From NCBI GenBank assembly GCA_023453125.1, contig JAEXUB010000272.1, positions 15,392 to 79,391 of the forward strand: a stretch of 64,000 bases of DNA, read 5' to 3'. The DNA comes from Bacteroidota bacterium (GTDB lineage Bacteria > Bacteroidota > Ignavibacteria > Ignavibacteriales > Melioribacteraceae). Position 1 is the first letter of the stretch. The number at the start of each line of letters is the position of its first letter. Shown here one piece after another: positions 44,651 to 54,163 of the stretch. Position numbers and translations under genes: made by a program. Under the pieces are notes generated by a model that did no database searches, had not been told where the DNA came from, and saw only the letters and a program-made list of their open reading frames with translations.

Positions 44651-45472
44651 ATGAAAAAATTATCCTTATTTGTTTTAATGGTTTTCCTTTTTGCGGGATG
44701 CGAAAAGGATTTCGATTCTGTCGTAACGCCTGAATCGGCTGAATATTCATTCAAAAGTCCCGTTGTCCCCTCTCTCGTGGATTATTCAGTCAATCCCTCG
44801 CTTACCGCAGGAATTGAAATAACCAATCTGCCGGAAAATTCAGAAGTTTGGTTTAATCTTATCTCCCTCTATTCTGCGGAAGTTTTGGCTTCCAAAGTAA
44901 TAATGAAAGATGACGGACTGTCTGCAAGCGGAGACGCCGCAGCAAACGACCACATTTTCAGCGGTAAATACTCCTTTCCCGAAAGCGCATTTACCGGCAG
45001 CTATGAGCTCTCTTTCTTCGTTAAAACTACTGATTCCGGAGGAGATGTAACTGAACTCAGAATTGCATCCAAAATTGTTGAATTCAAAGGGGCTGTTAGA
45101 AATGAACCCCCGGTTCTATCACAGCTTTCACTCCCATCCGCCGTTGATGCAAATCAGGAGTTTACTATTACTCTTAAAGTATCTGACCTTAACGGTCTGC
45201 AGAATGTTAACAGTGTCTGGTTCACTTTAACAGATCCTACAGGGGTAACTTTAGGCACAACATTTCTTCTTTATGATGACGGATCCCTTGTAATTCTCGA
45301 TCCTTCCAACGGAAGAACATCGGGTGATAGTGCCGCAGGAGACGGAGTCTACTCAAGAAAACTCTCCTTTAACACACAGGCGGCAAAAGGAGACTGGACT
45401 TTCACATTCCAGTCTAAAGATAACAGCAACGCAAGCAGCAATACCATTACACAAAAATTGACACTCAGATGA
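44651..45472 (+). CDS. Lipoprotein with Ig-like domains
   Basis: 273 residues from the ATG at 44651, where a clean type II signal peptide begins (MKKLSLFVLMVFLFAGC; lipobox LFAGC, Cys at residue 17). A TTG-initiated version from 44525 would place a 42-residue basic extension before the signal peptide and is rejected. Two similar beta-domains are visible, each with a DDG-x-Gly-D-x-A-A-(N/G)-D-x-(I/V)-(F/Y)-S element (around residues ~87-103 and ~214-236), a choice-of-anchor/Ig-like type that may bind calcium. Function unknown. Overlaps the next gene by 4 bases (ATGA). Confidence 0.8.
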   Translation: MKKLSLFVLMVFLFAGCEKDFDSVVTPESAEYSFKSPVVPSLVDYSVNPSLTAGIEITNLPENSEVWFNLISLYSAEVLASKVIMKDDGLSASGDAAANDHIFSGKYSFPESAFTGSYELSFFVKTTDSGGDVTELRIASKIVEFKGAVRNEPPVLSQLSLPSAVDANQEFTITLKVSDLNGLQNVNSVWFTLTDPTGVTLGTTFLLYDDGSLVILDPSNGRTSGDSAAGDGVYSRKLSFNTQAAKGDWTFTFQSKDNSNASSNTITQKLTLR

Positions 45473-47058
45473 GAATAAAAAAATTATTATCAGGAAATTT
45501 TATAAAGCAGTTTGCTTTACTTATTATTATTTCAGCCGGCCTAAACATTGTATCGGGACAAAGGCTGCCGAAATCATTTGCCTCCAACGCATCGGCGGGG
45601 GACGTTACGCCTAGAGGCAATACGGTTGAGAAGGTGCTTTTGGTTAATGATACTATCTGGGCTGCTACAAGCAAAGGGCTGAGCAAATCCACCGATAAAG
45701 GAAACAGCTGGACAAACTATTACGGAACAACTCCATTCGGGACCGAATCAGTTTCGGCAGTAGCATACGGCAACGGAATTATTGCAGCCTCCACATGGCA
45801 TTTCGAATCGACTTCGCAGGGAAGGCTCCCCGTTGGAACCGGAATAAAAATAAGCACAAATTACGGTAAGTCATGGATTTCCGCATCACAGCCTCTTGAT
45901 ATGTTTGCCGATACTGTGGTTGCATACGGAAGCAATAGTATAAAGGCTCTCCCGGTTACCACAGAAGTACAAAATTTTATACGCGATATAGCAATAATTG
46001 ACAATACAATCTGGGTAGTGAGCAACTCAAGCGGATTGAGAAAGAGCAGCAACCTGGGGAGCACCTGGGAAAGAGTTCTTCTTCCCCCCGATAATCTCGA
46101 TTCCATTAAGCCAACAGACCAGCTTATTTTTCAGCTTCGCCCTAAAGCGGGCACGGTAGGAAACCTCAATCATATCGGCTTTTCTATTCTGGCCGTAGGA
46201 CGCGATACCCTCTATGTAGGCACCGCAGGGGGTATAAACAAATCGGTAGACGGAGGCATCAGCTGGACGAAATTCTCCCATCAAAATCAGCGGAATCCGA
46301 TTAGCGGAAATCATATTTTGAAAATCCGCCTGAACCAGTTCGATAATTCCATATGGGCTGCTACCTGGAAGGCTGAAGCTCAGGAAGAATTCTGGGGAAT
46401 AAGCTACACCAAAGATGGAGGCCAGAACTGGAAAACAGTTCTCAACGATTCAAGAACTCTTGATATTCTATTTCCCGAAATTAAAAGCGGTGCCGCCGTA
46501 ACGGGAACCGATATAATAGCACTTACTCAGGACGGGCTTTACCGTTCCAGCAATAACGGAATTACCTGGATGCTGAATCCAAAGATTGCCGACTCGCAAA
46601 GGAATATCACCCTCCTTTCTGACTTGTTCCTTGGAGGTGCGGTTGATAATTCTAAAACACCCGCCGAATTATGGTTTGGCACCGGAGACGGACTTGTAAG
46701 ACTTAAACAGATAACTTCCAATTTCTGGGATGGGGACTGGAAAATTTTCTTTGCATCGGAACAGCTGAACTCTAAAGATGATTCTTATGCATTCCCTAAT
46801 CCATTTCCCCCCGGCGGAACGGTAAGAATTAAATATTCACTCGCTTCAAACGCTAATGTAACAATTAGAATTTTCGATTTCGGAATGAATCTGGTAAAGA
46901 CAGTAATTCAGAATCTCCCCCGCAATGCAGGTGAAAGTTTTGATTTGTGGAATGGAAGAGATGAAGCGGGAAATCTCGTTCCTAACGGAGTTTATTTCTA
47001 CCGGATTGATATTAATAATGAAAAGCCCCTCTATGGCAAGATTATCGCGGTGAGGTAA
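45469..47058 (+). CDS. Secreted beta-propeller protein with T9SS type A sorting domain
   Basis: 529 residues with a signal peptide (to ~30). Residues ~50-440 hold several BNR/sortilin-type repeats (GLSKSTDKGNSWT, GIKISTNYGKSWI, GLRKSSNLGSTWE, GINKSVDGGISWT, YTKDGGQNWK, GLYRSSNNGITW), indicating a propeller. The last ~85 residues match the type IX C-terminal domain/FlgD-Ig pattern: YAFPNPFPPGGTVRIKYSL, then NGVYFYRIDI and terminal GKIIAVR. Predicted to be exported by T9SS to the surface. Followed by two PorV-like genes, a fitting neighbourhood. Ligand unknown. Confidence 0.88.
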   Translation: MRIKKLLSGNFIKQFALLIIISAGLNIVSGQRLPKSFASNASAGDVTPRGNTVEKVLLVNDTIWAATSKGLSKSTDKGNSWTNYYGTTPFGTESVSAVAYGNGIIAASTWHFESTSQGRLPVGTGIKISTNYGKSWISASQPLDMFADTVVAYGSNSIKALPVTTEVQNFIRDIAIIDNTIWVVSNSSGLRKSSNLGSTWERVLLPPDNLDSIKPTDQLIFQLRPKAGTVGNLNHIGFSILAVGRDTLYVGTAGGINKSVDGGISWTKFSHQNQRNPISGNHILKIRLNQFDNSIWAATWKAEAQEEFWGISYTKDGGQNWKTVLNDSRTLDILFPEIKSGAAVTGTDIIALTQDGLYRSSNNGITWMLNPKIADSQRNITLLSDLFLGGAVDNSKTPAELWFGTGDGLVRLKQITSNFWDGDWKIFFASEQLNSKDDSYAFPNPFPPGGTVRIKYSLASNANVTIRIFDFGMNLVKTVIQNLPRNAGESFDLWNGRDEAGNLVPNGVYFYRIDINNEKPLYGKIIAVR

Positions 47059-47060
47059 TA

Positions 47061-48053
47061 ATGAAATCTATAAAACTTGGAATTCTCTTTTTTGTTTTAA
47101 TAAATATTCCTCTCTTTGGACAGGCAAAATTCTCAGAGCTAAACAGTATGCCGGGAGCCTTCAGCCGCATGGGTTTCGGAGCCAGAGGAATGGCTATGGG
47201 AAACGCTATGTCTGCTGTTGCAACCGGAGACCTTATTTCATATTATAATCCCGCCCTTAGCGTATTTCAAACAGGTAATTTATTTACATCCTCTCTTTCG
47301 ATGCTTTCTCTGGATAGAAAGCTCAATTTCTTCGGGTTCACTCGACGTTTTGGACAGCCTTCTGCAGGCAGCGGCAAATTCACTCCATCTGCCGGAATAA
47401 GCGCTGGAATTATTAGCGCCGGCGTTTCGAATATTGATGAAAGAGACGATGAAGGCACAAAAACCGGTGAGCTCTCTACAACAGAAAACCAGTATTTTCT
47501 GGCTGTATCAAACCAGTTCTCGCGCAAACTCGCAATAGGAGTGGCATTTAAATTCTATTATTACAGGCTTCTGGATAACTTAACAACTTCTTCACTTGGA
47601 ATTGATATAGGAGCAGTTTACACTGTAAATGACGACTGCATGATTTCCCTTTCGGTAACTGATCTTTTAAGCAAATATAAATGGGATTCTTCAACTCTCT
47701 ACAGTTCAAACGGACAGGTAGTAGAGGATAAATTTCCGCTTCTTAAGAAAATTGGTATTTCATACAAATTCTTCGATTCAAAACTGCTTGCCGCCGCCGA
47801 ATTTGAAGCCAGCAACGGGTCTACTAATATGCTCCGTTTCGGCGCGGAATATAATTTAATTGAAAACCTTTACCTGAGAGCCGGCATAGACAGGTGGGTG
47901 CTCAACAATTCCGATATTCCCGCACGCCCTTCATTCGGTTTCGGATACAATTATATGCTTTCTACTTTTCTGGTAGGAATTAATTACGCATATGTTATTG
48001 AGCCTTATTCCCCCTGGAACGCTCATATTTTAGGAATAAACATAAATTTTTGA
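47061..48053 (+). CDS. PorV/PorQ-family outer-membrane protein (first copy)
   Basis: 330 residues with a signal peptide (to ~20, LFGQA). N-terminal signature GAFSRMGFGARGMAMGNAM, then YYNPALS, typical of the PorV/PorQ (UPF0164-like) barrel family; the C-terminus AHILGININ(F) looks like a last strand. PorV is the T9SS shuttle protein that receives cargo CTDs, but the family has many paralogues and this need not be PorV itself. It begins 2 bp after the T9SS-substrate gene. Confidence 0.85.
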   Translation: MKSIKLGILFFVLINIPLFGQAKFSELNSMPGAFSRMGFGARGMAMGNAMSAVATGDLISYYNPALSVFQTGNLFTSSLSMLSLDRKLNFFGFTRRFGQPSAGSGKFTPSAGISAGIISAGVSNIDERDDEGTKTGELSTTENQYFLAVSNQFSRKLAIGVAFKFYYYRLLDNLTTSSLGIDIGAVYTVNDDCMISLSVTDLLSKYKWDSSTLYSSNGQVVEDKFPLLKKIGISYKFFDSKLLAAAEFEASNGSTNMLRFGAEYNLIENLYLRAGIDRWVLNNSDIPARPSFGFGYNYMLSTFLVGINYAYVIEPYSPWNAHILGININF

Positions 48054-48060
48054 TATTACT

Positions 48061-48957
48061 ATGAAAAAAATATTTTTGCTCATCCTTTTATCCGCCTCAT
48101 TTACTTACGGCCAGACCGGAGGAAAAACAGGATTATCTTTTCTCGAACTTGGCTTCGGCGCGCGGAACAGCGCTATGGCGGACCTTGGTACAGTTACCTC
48201 ATCCGGCGCTTCTGCTCAGGCATATAATCCGGCTATCCTGGCATTTAATACTCAGCCTCAGGTTTTATTCAATCATAATACCCTCCTCTTCGATGTAAGC
48301 AATCAGATTATGGGCGCGAATTTCAACCTGTTCGGAATTCCATTCGGCGCTATTGTCCAGACAACTTCAATAAATGATATAGAAATAAGGCTTAATCCGG
48401 GAGAACCGATAGCCAGGTTTAACGCACATTATTTTATGGCGGGTATTTCCTCAGGATTGCCTATAACCGGTAACCTTTCGGCAGGACTTACAGTAAAATA
48501 CATTTATGAAGAATTATTTACCGACAATTCAAACGGCGCGGCAGTTGATTTAGGACTTTATTATAAAGACATTGTTGACGGATTGAATCTTGGCATAGCA
48601 TACAGGCATCTAGGCACAATGAACGACCTTAAAAGCGAAGCCACTCCGCTGCCTGAAAATCTAAGGTTAGGCGCTTCATATTCATTCAGCGCTCCGGCAT
48701 TATATTCCGACATCAACGTGGCGGTGGGTATACTTAAATACACATCAGCATCCAATGCACATTTACAGGCCGCAGGAGAAATTGTAATCAAAAAATTTCT
48801 CTCATTGCGCGCCGGATATATTTCCGGTTTCGATTCAAAGAGCCTTACAGCGGGAGCGGGAATAAGATGGGGCAATTTTAACTTTGATTATTCGATTATT
48901 CCTTATAAATATGATCTGGGCAATTCAAATATTGTCTCTATTTCTTTCGATTTTTAG
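48061..48957 (+). CDS. PorV/PorQ-family outer-membrane protein (second copy)
   Basis: 298 residues, paralogous to the gene before it: signal peptide (to ~18), then FLELGFGARNSAMADLGT and AYNPAILAF, the same motif positions, ending NIVSISFDF. Seven bases separate the two genes, so they probably arose by tandem duplication, followed by strong divergence. Likely co-transcribed with the T9SS substrate and lipoprotein. Confidence 0.85.
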   Translation: MKKIFLLILLSASFTYGQTGGKTGLSFLELGFGARNSAMADLGTVTSSGASAQAYNPAILAFNTQPQVLFNHNTLLFDVSNQIMGANFNLFGIPFGAIVQTTSINDIEIRLNPGEPIARFNAHYFMAGISSGLPITGNLSAGLTVKYIYEELFTDNSNGAAVDLGLYYKDIVDGLNLGIAYRHLGTMNDLKSEATPLPENLRLGASYSFSAPALYSDINVAVGILKYTSASNAHLQAAGEIVIKKFLSLRAGYISGFDSKSLTAGAGIRWGNFNFDYSIIPYKYDLGNSNIVSISFDF

Positions 48958-49024
48958 GAATACTTTTATTACAACTTAAAGCGATTTTTCATATTTTTGT
49001 TATATAATATTATTTCGGTACTCT

Positions 49025-49984
49025 ATGGAAATTATCAGATACAGCGAAGAATGGAGAGATAAGTGGGACCGTTTTGTTCTTGAATCAAATAACGGTACAA
49101 TGTTTCACCTGCAGAAATTTTTCGATTATCACACTCCCGGGAAATTTAAATTCGACCACCTGATTTTCATTAAAAACTCCAATATTGCCGCCCTTCTTCC
49201 GGGAGCAATTAGAAACGGCGTGTTTGAATCGCCGGTTGGAGCCAGTTACGGGTCTATAGTTACTAAGGATGTTAAATTTGAAGAAACCCTCGAAATCGTT
49301 TCAACTCTTCTTGAATGGGGTAGAAAAGAGGGGATAAAAGAATTTGTCCTTACATCGGCGCCGATGATCTACGAAAAACACCCGAATCAGAATCTTGATT
49401 TTGCAATGCTCTGGCTCGGCTTTAAATATACTCTCCATTATATCTCAAGTGCAATTAAACTTGATCCGATAAGGGACTTGTTTGAACGTTTTTCCCCTAC
49501 TATCAGGAGAAATGTTAAGATGTCCCTCCGCAATCCCGATATCAGGGTTGAGATTAACGAAAGATATGACGAGTTTTACCCGATACTTCTCGAAAACAAG
49601 TCAAGACATAATGTAAAACCGACTCACTCTCTTGATGACCTTATTAAACTGAATACTCTTCTTCCTGGTAATCTCAAGCTGTTTATGGTATACTATAAGG
49701 ACAAACCGATTGCCGGTTCCTCTATGTTCTTTGCCAATGAGACCGTAGCGATCTGTTTTTACAATATGCTCCTTTATGAATATGAGCATCTTAAACCGAT
49801 TCAGCGCGTAATGTACGAAGTTGTTAAATACTGCACAGAGAATGGCTACGGATATGTGGATATCGGCGTTTCGCAGGATACCAAAGCTGAAAATCCTATG
49901 ACTCCAAGCCGGAACCTGATTATATTTAAAGAAAAGTTCGACGCCAAAACCATTATGCGCAACACTCTTTCTATTAAGTTATAG
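49025..49984 (+). CDS. FemAB/GNAT-like transferase
   Basis: 319 residues with no signal peptide. N-terminal W-D-x-F and NGTMFHLQKFFDYH motif, central FERFSPTIRRNVKMSLRN, and C-terminal acceptor-binding YYKDKPIAGSSMFFANETV with a following YVDIGVSQD. This is the double-GNAT fold of the FemAB-like/lipid II aminoacyl or exopolysaccharide acyltransferase group. Donor and acceptor cannot be determined. The two glycosyltransferases that follow at 5 bp and 0 bp suggest a surface-glycan role. A TATTTTTG box lies ~30 bp upstream, but without a partner. Confidence 0.8.
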   Translation: MEIIRYSEEWRDKWDRFVLESNNGTMFHLQKFFDYHTPGKFKFDHLIFIKNSNIAALLPGAIRNGVFESPVGASYGSIVTKDVKFEETLEIVSTLLEWGRKEGIKEFVLTSAPMIYEKHPNQNLDFAMLWLGFKYTLHYISSAIKLDPIRDLFERFSPTIRRNVKMSLRNPDIRVEINERYDEFYPILLENKSRHNVKPTHSLDDLIKLNTLLPGNLKLFMVYYKDKPIAGSSMFFANETVAICFYNMLLYEYEHLKPIQRVMYEVVKYCTENGYGYVDIGVSQDTKAENPMTPSRNLIIFKEKFDAKTIMRNTLSIKL

Positions 49985-49989
49985 GGAAA

Positions 49990-51111
49990 ATGCATTCTCA
50001 AAAGAGTATCTGGATTTGCCATCTGGGAAACCCTCTGTTAGATTCCCGCGTGAACAACCTTTATAATTCTCTCAAGGAATGCGGCTATTCTGTCAAGGTT
50101 ACTGCATTCGACCTCTATACTAAAAATTTCAAAAAGGTCTCCGGGGATATCACCATATTCCCTCTCGAAAGAAAGAAACCTTCATCCAAATTTTATTTTA
50201 ATTTTGCGCGCATTTTATGCGGCGAGCTTAAAAAGAGCAGAGCCGATATCTATTTTGCCGAAGATATTTATACTCTTCCCTTTGTTGCGTTTTACGCCAG
50301 GAAAAACAAAGGGAAATTAATTTATAACAGCAGGGAGCTGTATGCTTTTCTGGGAGGACATGCCAAGAAAAAATATCTCTCCTTTATTCTGCGAACCATT
50401 GAAAAATTTTTCATAAAAAAATGCGATTTGGTTCTTACTACCGGAGAGCTCGACACTCAGTTTATTGAGAAAATGTACTCCATTTCGAACGTGATTACCG
50501 TCAGGAATATCCCTGACTATATAAAGCCCGACAGTCCGGTTGACCTAAGAAAAGAGCTTAATATTCCGGAGGATAAAGTTATTCTCCTTTATCAGGGAGT
50601 CCTGCTGAAAGGAAGAGGGATACAGAAAGTTTTTAAGGCGCTTCAGAAGATTGATAATGCCGTTTTTCTTATTCTCGGCGACGGGGAGCAGAGGAAAAAT
50701 TTCGGTACCCTTGCAGAGGAATACGGCGTGGCTCACAAGGTTATTTTCTATGGGATGGTGCCGAACAGCCGCCTAATTAATTATTCTGCCGCGGCTGATG
50801 CCGGAATTGCTCTTATTGAAAACATTTCTCTTAGTTATTATTATGCACTCCCCAATAAACTATTTGAATATATAATGGCCGGCGTGCCTGTAATTTCGAG
50901 CACTCTTCCGCAAATGAAAAAAATTGTTGATGAATACAGCGTTGGAATTACCGCCAATGCCGAAAATGAGGAAGATGTTTATACTGCCATCAGGGATTTC
51001 ATCGCGGACCGGGATGGAATGAAGAAATACAAAGAGAACTGTCTTAATGCCGCAAAGGAATTGAACTGGCAGAAAGAATTTGAAATATTAAAGAAATATC
51101 TGCCCGATTAA
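49990..51111 (+). CDS. Family 4 glycosyltransferase (GT-B)
   Basis: 373 residues. N-terminal GT4 fold begins IWICHLGNPLLDSRVNNLYN; the C-terminal donor domain has VILLYQGVLLKGRGIQKVF, LILGDGEQRKN, and the E-x7-E-type motif in the loop ending LPNKLFEYIMAGVPVIS. Retaining glycosyltransferase, probably in surface polysaccharide or lipopolysaccharide assembly. Its stop codon touches the next start. Confidence 0.92.
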   Translation: MHSQKSIWICHLGNPLLDSRVNNLYNSLKECGYSVKVTAFDLYTKNFKKVSGDITIFPLERKKPSSKFYFNFARILCGELKKSRADIYFAEDIYTLPFVAFYARKNKGKLIYNSRELYAFLGGHAKKKYLSFILRTIEKFFIKKCDLVLTTGELDTQFIEKMYSISNVITVRNIPDYIKPDSPVDLRKELNIPEDKVILLYQGVLLKGRGIQKVFKALQKIDNAVFLILGDGEQRKNFGTLAEEYGVAHKVIFYGMVPNSRLINYSAAADAGIALIENISLSYYYALPNKLFEYIMAGVPVISSTLPQMKKIVDEYSVGITANAENEEDVYTAIRDFIADRDGMKKYKENCLNAAKELNWQKEFEILKKYLPD

Positions 51112-52125
51112 ATGAAGCAGAAAAGAATTCTTATATCGCGCCCCGACAGGATTGGTGATGTTGTGCTTTCGACTCCGATTCCGAGGGCAATCAAAAAACA
51201 ATTCCCCGGCAGTTTTGTGGCCGTTCTCTTGAAAGAATACACAAAAGATATTTACCTCAACAATCCTTACGTTGATGCAATTATAACCGCAGACGATCTT
51301 TTTGAGGAACGCATCTCTTTTTTTGAAAAGGTTAAGGAAATAAGAAAATATAATTTTACCCATTCCCTTGCGCTGCTTCCTAATAAAACCATTAACTATC
51401 TTCTCTTCTGCGCCGGAATCAGGAACAGGATTGGCGAAGGAACCCGTTTATACCAGTTTATCACATTTACCCGCACTGTTTCGCGCAATAATTATTCTCC
51501 TCTGCGGCACGAGGCAGACTACTGCATGGATTTAGCAAGAAGAATTGGAGTGAATACCAGTGACCTTGCCTCAGAAATTTTTCTTACCGAAGAAGAGAAA
51601 AATGAATCCATTGCCTTTAAGAAAGAATTTTCTGCAGGCAAGAAATTTTTAATCGGGATTCATTCATCAAGCGGCAATTCGGCTCCTAATCTCCCTCCCT
51701 ATAAATACCGGGACCTTGTTATTAGACTTCTTGAAAAGAAAGATTATGGAGTAGCAGTTACGGATAACGAGGTGCCTCCTGAATTGCAGAATATTGAGGG
51801 TGCAGTGTACCCTAATATCGGCCTTTCTCTCAGAGAATCATTAAAGCGGTTTGCCTCACTGGATTGTCTTGTATCTGCCAGCACAGGCCCTATGCATCTA
51901 TGCGCAGGCTTAAAAGTTAAAACAGTCTCCCTTTTCTGCCCGATGACAGCCTGCTCTCCCCTTCTATGGGGCCCTAAAGGAAATGAAGCTTGCATTATTG
52001 TACCCGAACAGGAATACTGCGCAAATCAATGCCCCGGTGATCCTAAGAAATGCAATTTTTCTTTGAATGGGGGAATTGATGTTGAACAGGTTTTTAATGA
52101 GATAGTTTCCATTCTTAATAAGTAA
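51112..52125 (+). CDS. Family 9 glycosyltransferase (heptosyltransferase-like)
   Basis: 337 residues. N-terminal RILISRPDRIGDVVLSTPIPRAIK is the GT9 signature; the C-terminal half has IGIHSSSGNSAPNLPPYKYRDL and SASTGPMHLCAGLKVKTVSLF, the ADP-heptose binding loop. Adds a sugar to the lipopolysaccharide core or a related glycan. It lies immediately after the GT4 gene (no gap) and ahead of the SRP RNA gene. Confidence 0.93.
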   Translation: MKQKRILISRPDRIGDVVLSTPIPRAIKKQFPGSFVAVLLKEYTKDIYLNNPYVDAIITADDLFEERISFFEKVKEIRKYNFTHSLALLPNKTINYLLFCAGIRNRIGEGTRLYQFITFTRTVSRNNYSPLRHEADYCMDLARRIGVNTSDLASEIFLTEEEKNESIAFKKEFSAGKKFLIGIHSSSGNSAPNLPPYKYRDLVIRLLEKKDYGVAVTDNEVPPELQNIEGAVYPNIGLSLRESLKRFASLDCLVSASTGPMHLCAGLKVKTVSLFCPMTACSPLLWGPKGNEACIIVPEQEYCANQCPGDPKKCNFSLNGGIDVEQVFNEIVSILNK

Positions 52126-52162
52126 ATCCAGCAATTTAACACACCATAATAATTCATTGAAT

Positions 52163-52193
52163 TTTGATAGTTGGAAGGATTTTCATATTTTAG
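52163..52193 (+). promoter_or_regulatory. Candidate promoter of the SRP RNA gene
   Basis: TTTG (52163-52166), 19-bp spacer, TATTTTAG (52186-52193; one mismatch to TAnnTTTG). It also reads as TTGATA-16-TATTTT. A start ~5-8 bases downstream would put the RNA 5' end near 52200, matching the folded domain. Confidence 0.42.
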
Positions 52194-52208
52194 AACCCCT
52201 TGATTAAA

Positions 52209-52306
52209 GGTTTGCCGGGCGCAATCGGCAAATTGATGCCCAACCCCGTGAGGTCCGGAAGGAAGCAGCGGCAAGCATACAATTTGGGTGGTTGCTGCCC
52301 GGTGTT
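52209..52306 (+). ncRNA. ffs: Signal recognition particle RNA, bacterial 4.5S type
   Basis: The universally conserved Ffh-binding hairpin is exact: GGTCCGGAAGGAAGCAGC at 52252-52269. The flanks pair into a long rod: GCCGGGC (52214-52220) with GCCCGGT (52297-52303), and GCCCAA (52238-52243) with TTGGGT (52284-52289). About 98 nt, the small bacterial form without an Alu domain. Works with Ffh to target membrane and exported proteins. The 3' end meets the last bases of the convergent uvrC gene. Exact ends are uncertain by several bases. Confidence 0.93.
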
Positions 52307-54149
52307 ATTTTAAATCTTTCCCCGCTTTTTCCTTATTTTCAAAGAAGTTCTTTATAACTTCGGCTTTTGCCTTACCGGCTGATTCTGCCAGCTTCTCAAT
52401 CGGAGTTTCTTTAATCTCTGCTACACTTTTAAATTCTTTAAGCAGTTTTTCGGCAAGCGCAGGCCCAATTCCTTTTATTTCAAGAAGTTCCGAAGTAATT
52501 GTCCTTTTAGACCTTCTCTCCCTGTGGAATGTAATGGCAAAACGGTGTGCTTCATCCCTTATATGCTGAAGCAGTTTAAGAGAAGAGGATGTTTTGGGAA
52601 TTGTCTGAGCTTCAGGATTCCCGGGCATAAACACTTCCTCTAGTCTTTTAGCCAGCCCTATTATTTCATAATCTTTCAGTTCAAGTTTTTCAATTATTTC
52701 CACAGCGCTCGAAAGCTGCCCTTTACCGCCGTCTACCATAACAAGTTCGGGCATTCTCAGATTTTCCTCTTTAACTCTGCCGTACCTTCTTTCTATTACT
52801 TCTCTCATACTGGCAAAATCGTCGGGGCCGTCTACATTTTTAATTATAAATTTTCTGTATTCGCTCTTTTTCGGCTTTCCGTTTTCGAAAACAACCATGC
52901 TGGCAACCGTATCTGTCCCCTGCAGGTTGGATATATCGAAGCATTCTATTCTTAACGGCAGATTGCGCAGATTAAGGTCTCTCTTTAATGCGGACAGGAC
53001 ATAAGGCACTGCCCCTTCCTTTTTCATTTTCTGCAATTCAATTTCCTTCAGCTGCAGTATTGCATTCTGCTTACACATTTTAAGAAGCGAAAGAGACGGG
53101 CTTTGCCTTACGGGGACTGAAAATCTGCATTTCCTCCCCCCTTTTTCAGAGAGCCATTCAAGAATCGCATCAGGTTCGGCAGGCTCCGATTCAAGAATTA
53201 TCTCTTTAGGTATTTCAACATATTCATTATAGTAGAATCTAATTACCGCCGCGTAAATCTGCGCAATGTCTTCATTCTCCTCTGCCGACAGATGGAGCTG
53301 TTTTTTACCTATTAACCTTCCCGACCTGATATTCAGTATAGTACAGGCAACATCACGGCTTTCGTAGGCGGCGCTTATAATATCTTTATCCTCAAGGTCA
53401 TCCGAAACAACTTTCTGTTTTTCGGTATAGACAGTAAGCTGGTTTATTCTATCCCTTAAAGCCGCTGCTTTTTCAAAATCAAGATCTTCGGAGGCCTTAT
53501 TCATCTCTTCCTTAAGCTCGGTTATCAGGTCGTCGGTTTTTCCCTTAAGCACTTTAACAATCTGTCCAACCATTTCATTGTAGGCTTCTCTTCCAATAAG
53601 CCCTTCGCAGGGACCGTCGCATTTCTTTATATGGTAATCAAGGCAAAGTTTTATTTTCTTCTTTTCAATTGCTTCATCGTCAATATAATACTTGCAGCTT
53701 CTTATCTTGAATGTAGTATTCAAAAGCCTTAGGGAATGCTTCATATTCTTTACATCGGTATACGGGCCGAAATACCTGGAGCCGTCCCTTATTATTTCCC
53801 TGGTAGGGAATATCTGCGGGAAAGGCTCATTTGTAATCCTTATGTATGGATAAGTTTTATCATCCTTAAGGTTGATATTGTATTTTGGCTTTAATTCTTT
53901 AATGAGGTTGTTTTCAAGAACCAGCGCCTCTATTTCGGAATCGGTAACTATAATCTGCAGGTCTTCAATTTTGCTTACAAGGATTCTGGTTTTGGGTGAA
54001 TCAACATTCTCATGAAAATAGGAACGGACTCTTGATTTAAGGTTCTTTGCTTTTCCGACGTATAATATTTTGCCTTTGTCATTAAAGAATTGATATACCC
54101 CCGGATTATTAGGGAGAAGATCAAGCTTGTTTTTAAGAGTATCGTTCAT
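52305..54149 (-). CDS. uvrC: Excinuclease ABC subunit C
   Basis: Makes both incisions in nucleotide excision repair. 614 residues: N-terminal GIY-YIG domain (NNPGVYQFFNDKGKILYVGK), central UVR motif (ELKEEMNKASEDLDFEKAA), RNase-H-like domain (RIECFDISNLQGTDTVASMV, VDGGKGQLSSA) and C-terminal helix-hairpin-helix (LLEIKGIGPALAEKLL). Full length and intact. Its 3' end abuts the SRP RNA gene on the other strand. Confidence 0.97.
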   Translation of the reverse strand: MNDTLKNKLDLLPNNPGVYQFFNDKGKILYVGKAKNLKSRVRSYFHENVDSPKTRILVSKIEDLQIIVTDSEIEALVLENNLIKELKPKYNINLKDDKTYPYIRITNEPFPQIFPTREIIRDGSRYFGPYTDVKNMKHSLRLLNTTFKIRSCKYYIDDEAIEKKKIKLCLDYHIKKCDGPCEGLIGREAYNEMVGQIVKVLKGKTDDLITELKEEMNKASEDLDFEKAAALRDRINQLTVYTEKQKVVSDDLEDKDIISAAYESRDVACTILNIRSGRLIGKKQLHLSAEENEDIAQIYAAVIRFYYNEYVEIPKEIILESEPAEPDAILEWLSEKGGRKCRFSVPVRQSPSLSLLKMCKQNAILQLKEIELQKMKKEGAVPYVLSALKRDLNLRNLPLRIECFDISNLQGTDTVASMVVFENGKPKKSEYRKFIIKNVDGPDDFASMREVIERRYGRVKEENLRMPELVMVDGGKGQLSSAVEIIEKLELKDYEIIGLAKRLEEVFMPGNPEAQTIPKTSSSLKLLQHIRDEAHRFAITFHRERRSKRTITSELLEIKGIGPALAEKLLKEFKSVAEIKETPIEKLAESAGKAKAEVIKNFFENKEKAGKDLK

Positions 54150-54163
54150 TTAAGCCGCTCTAA

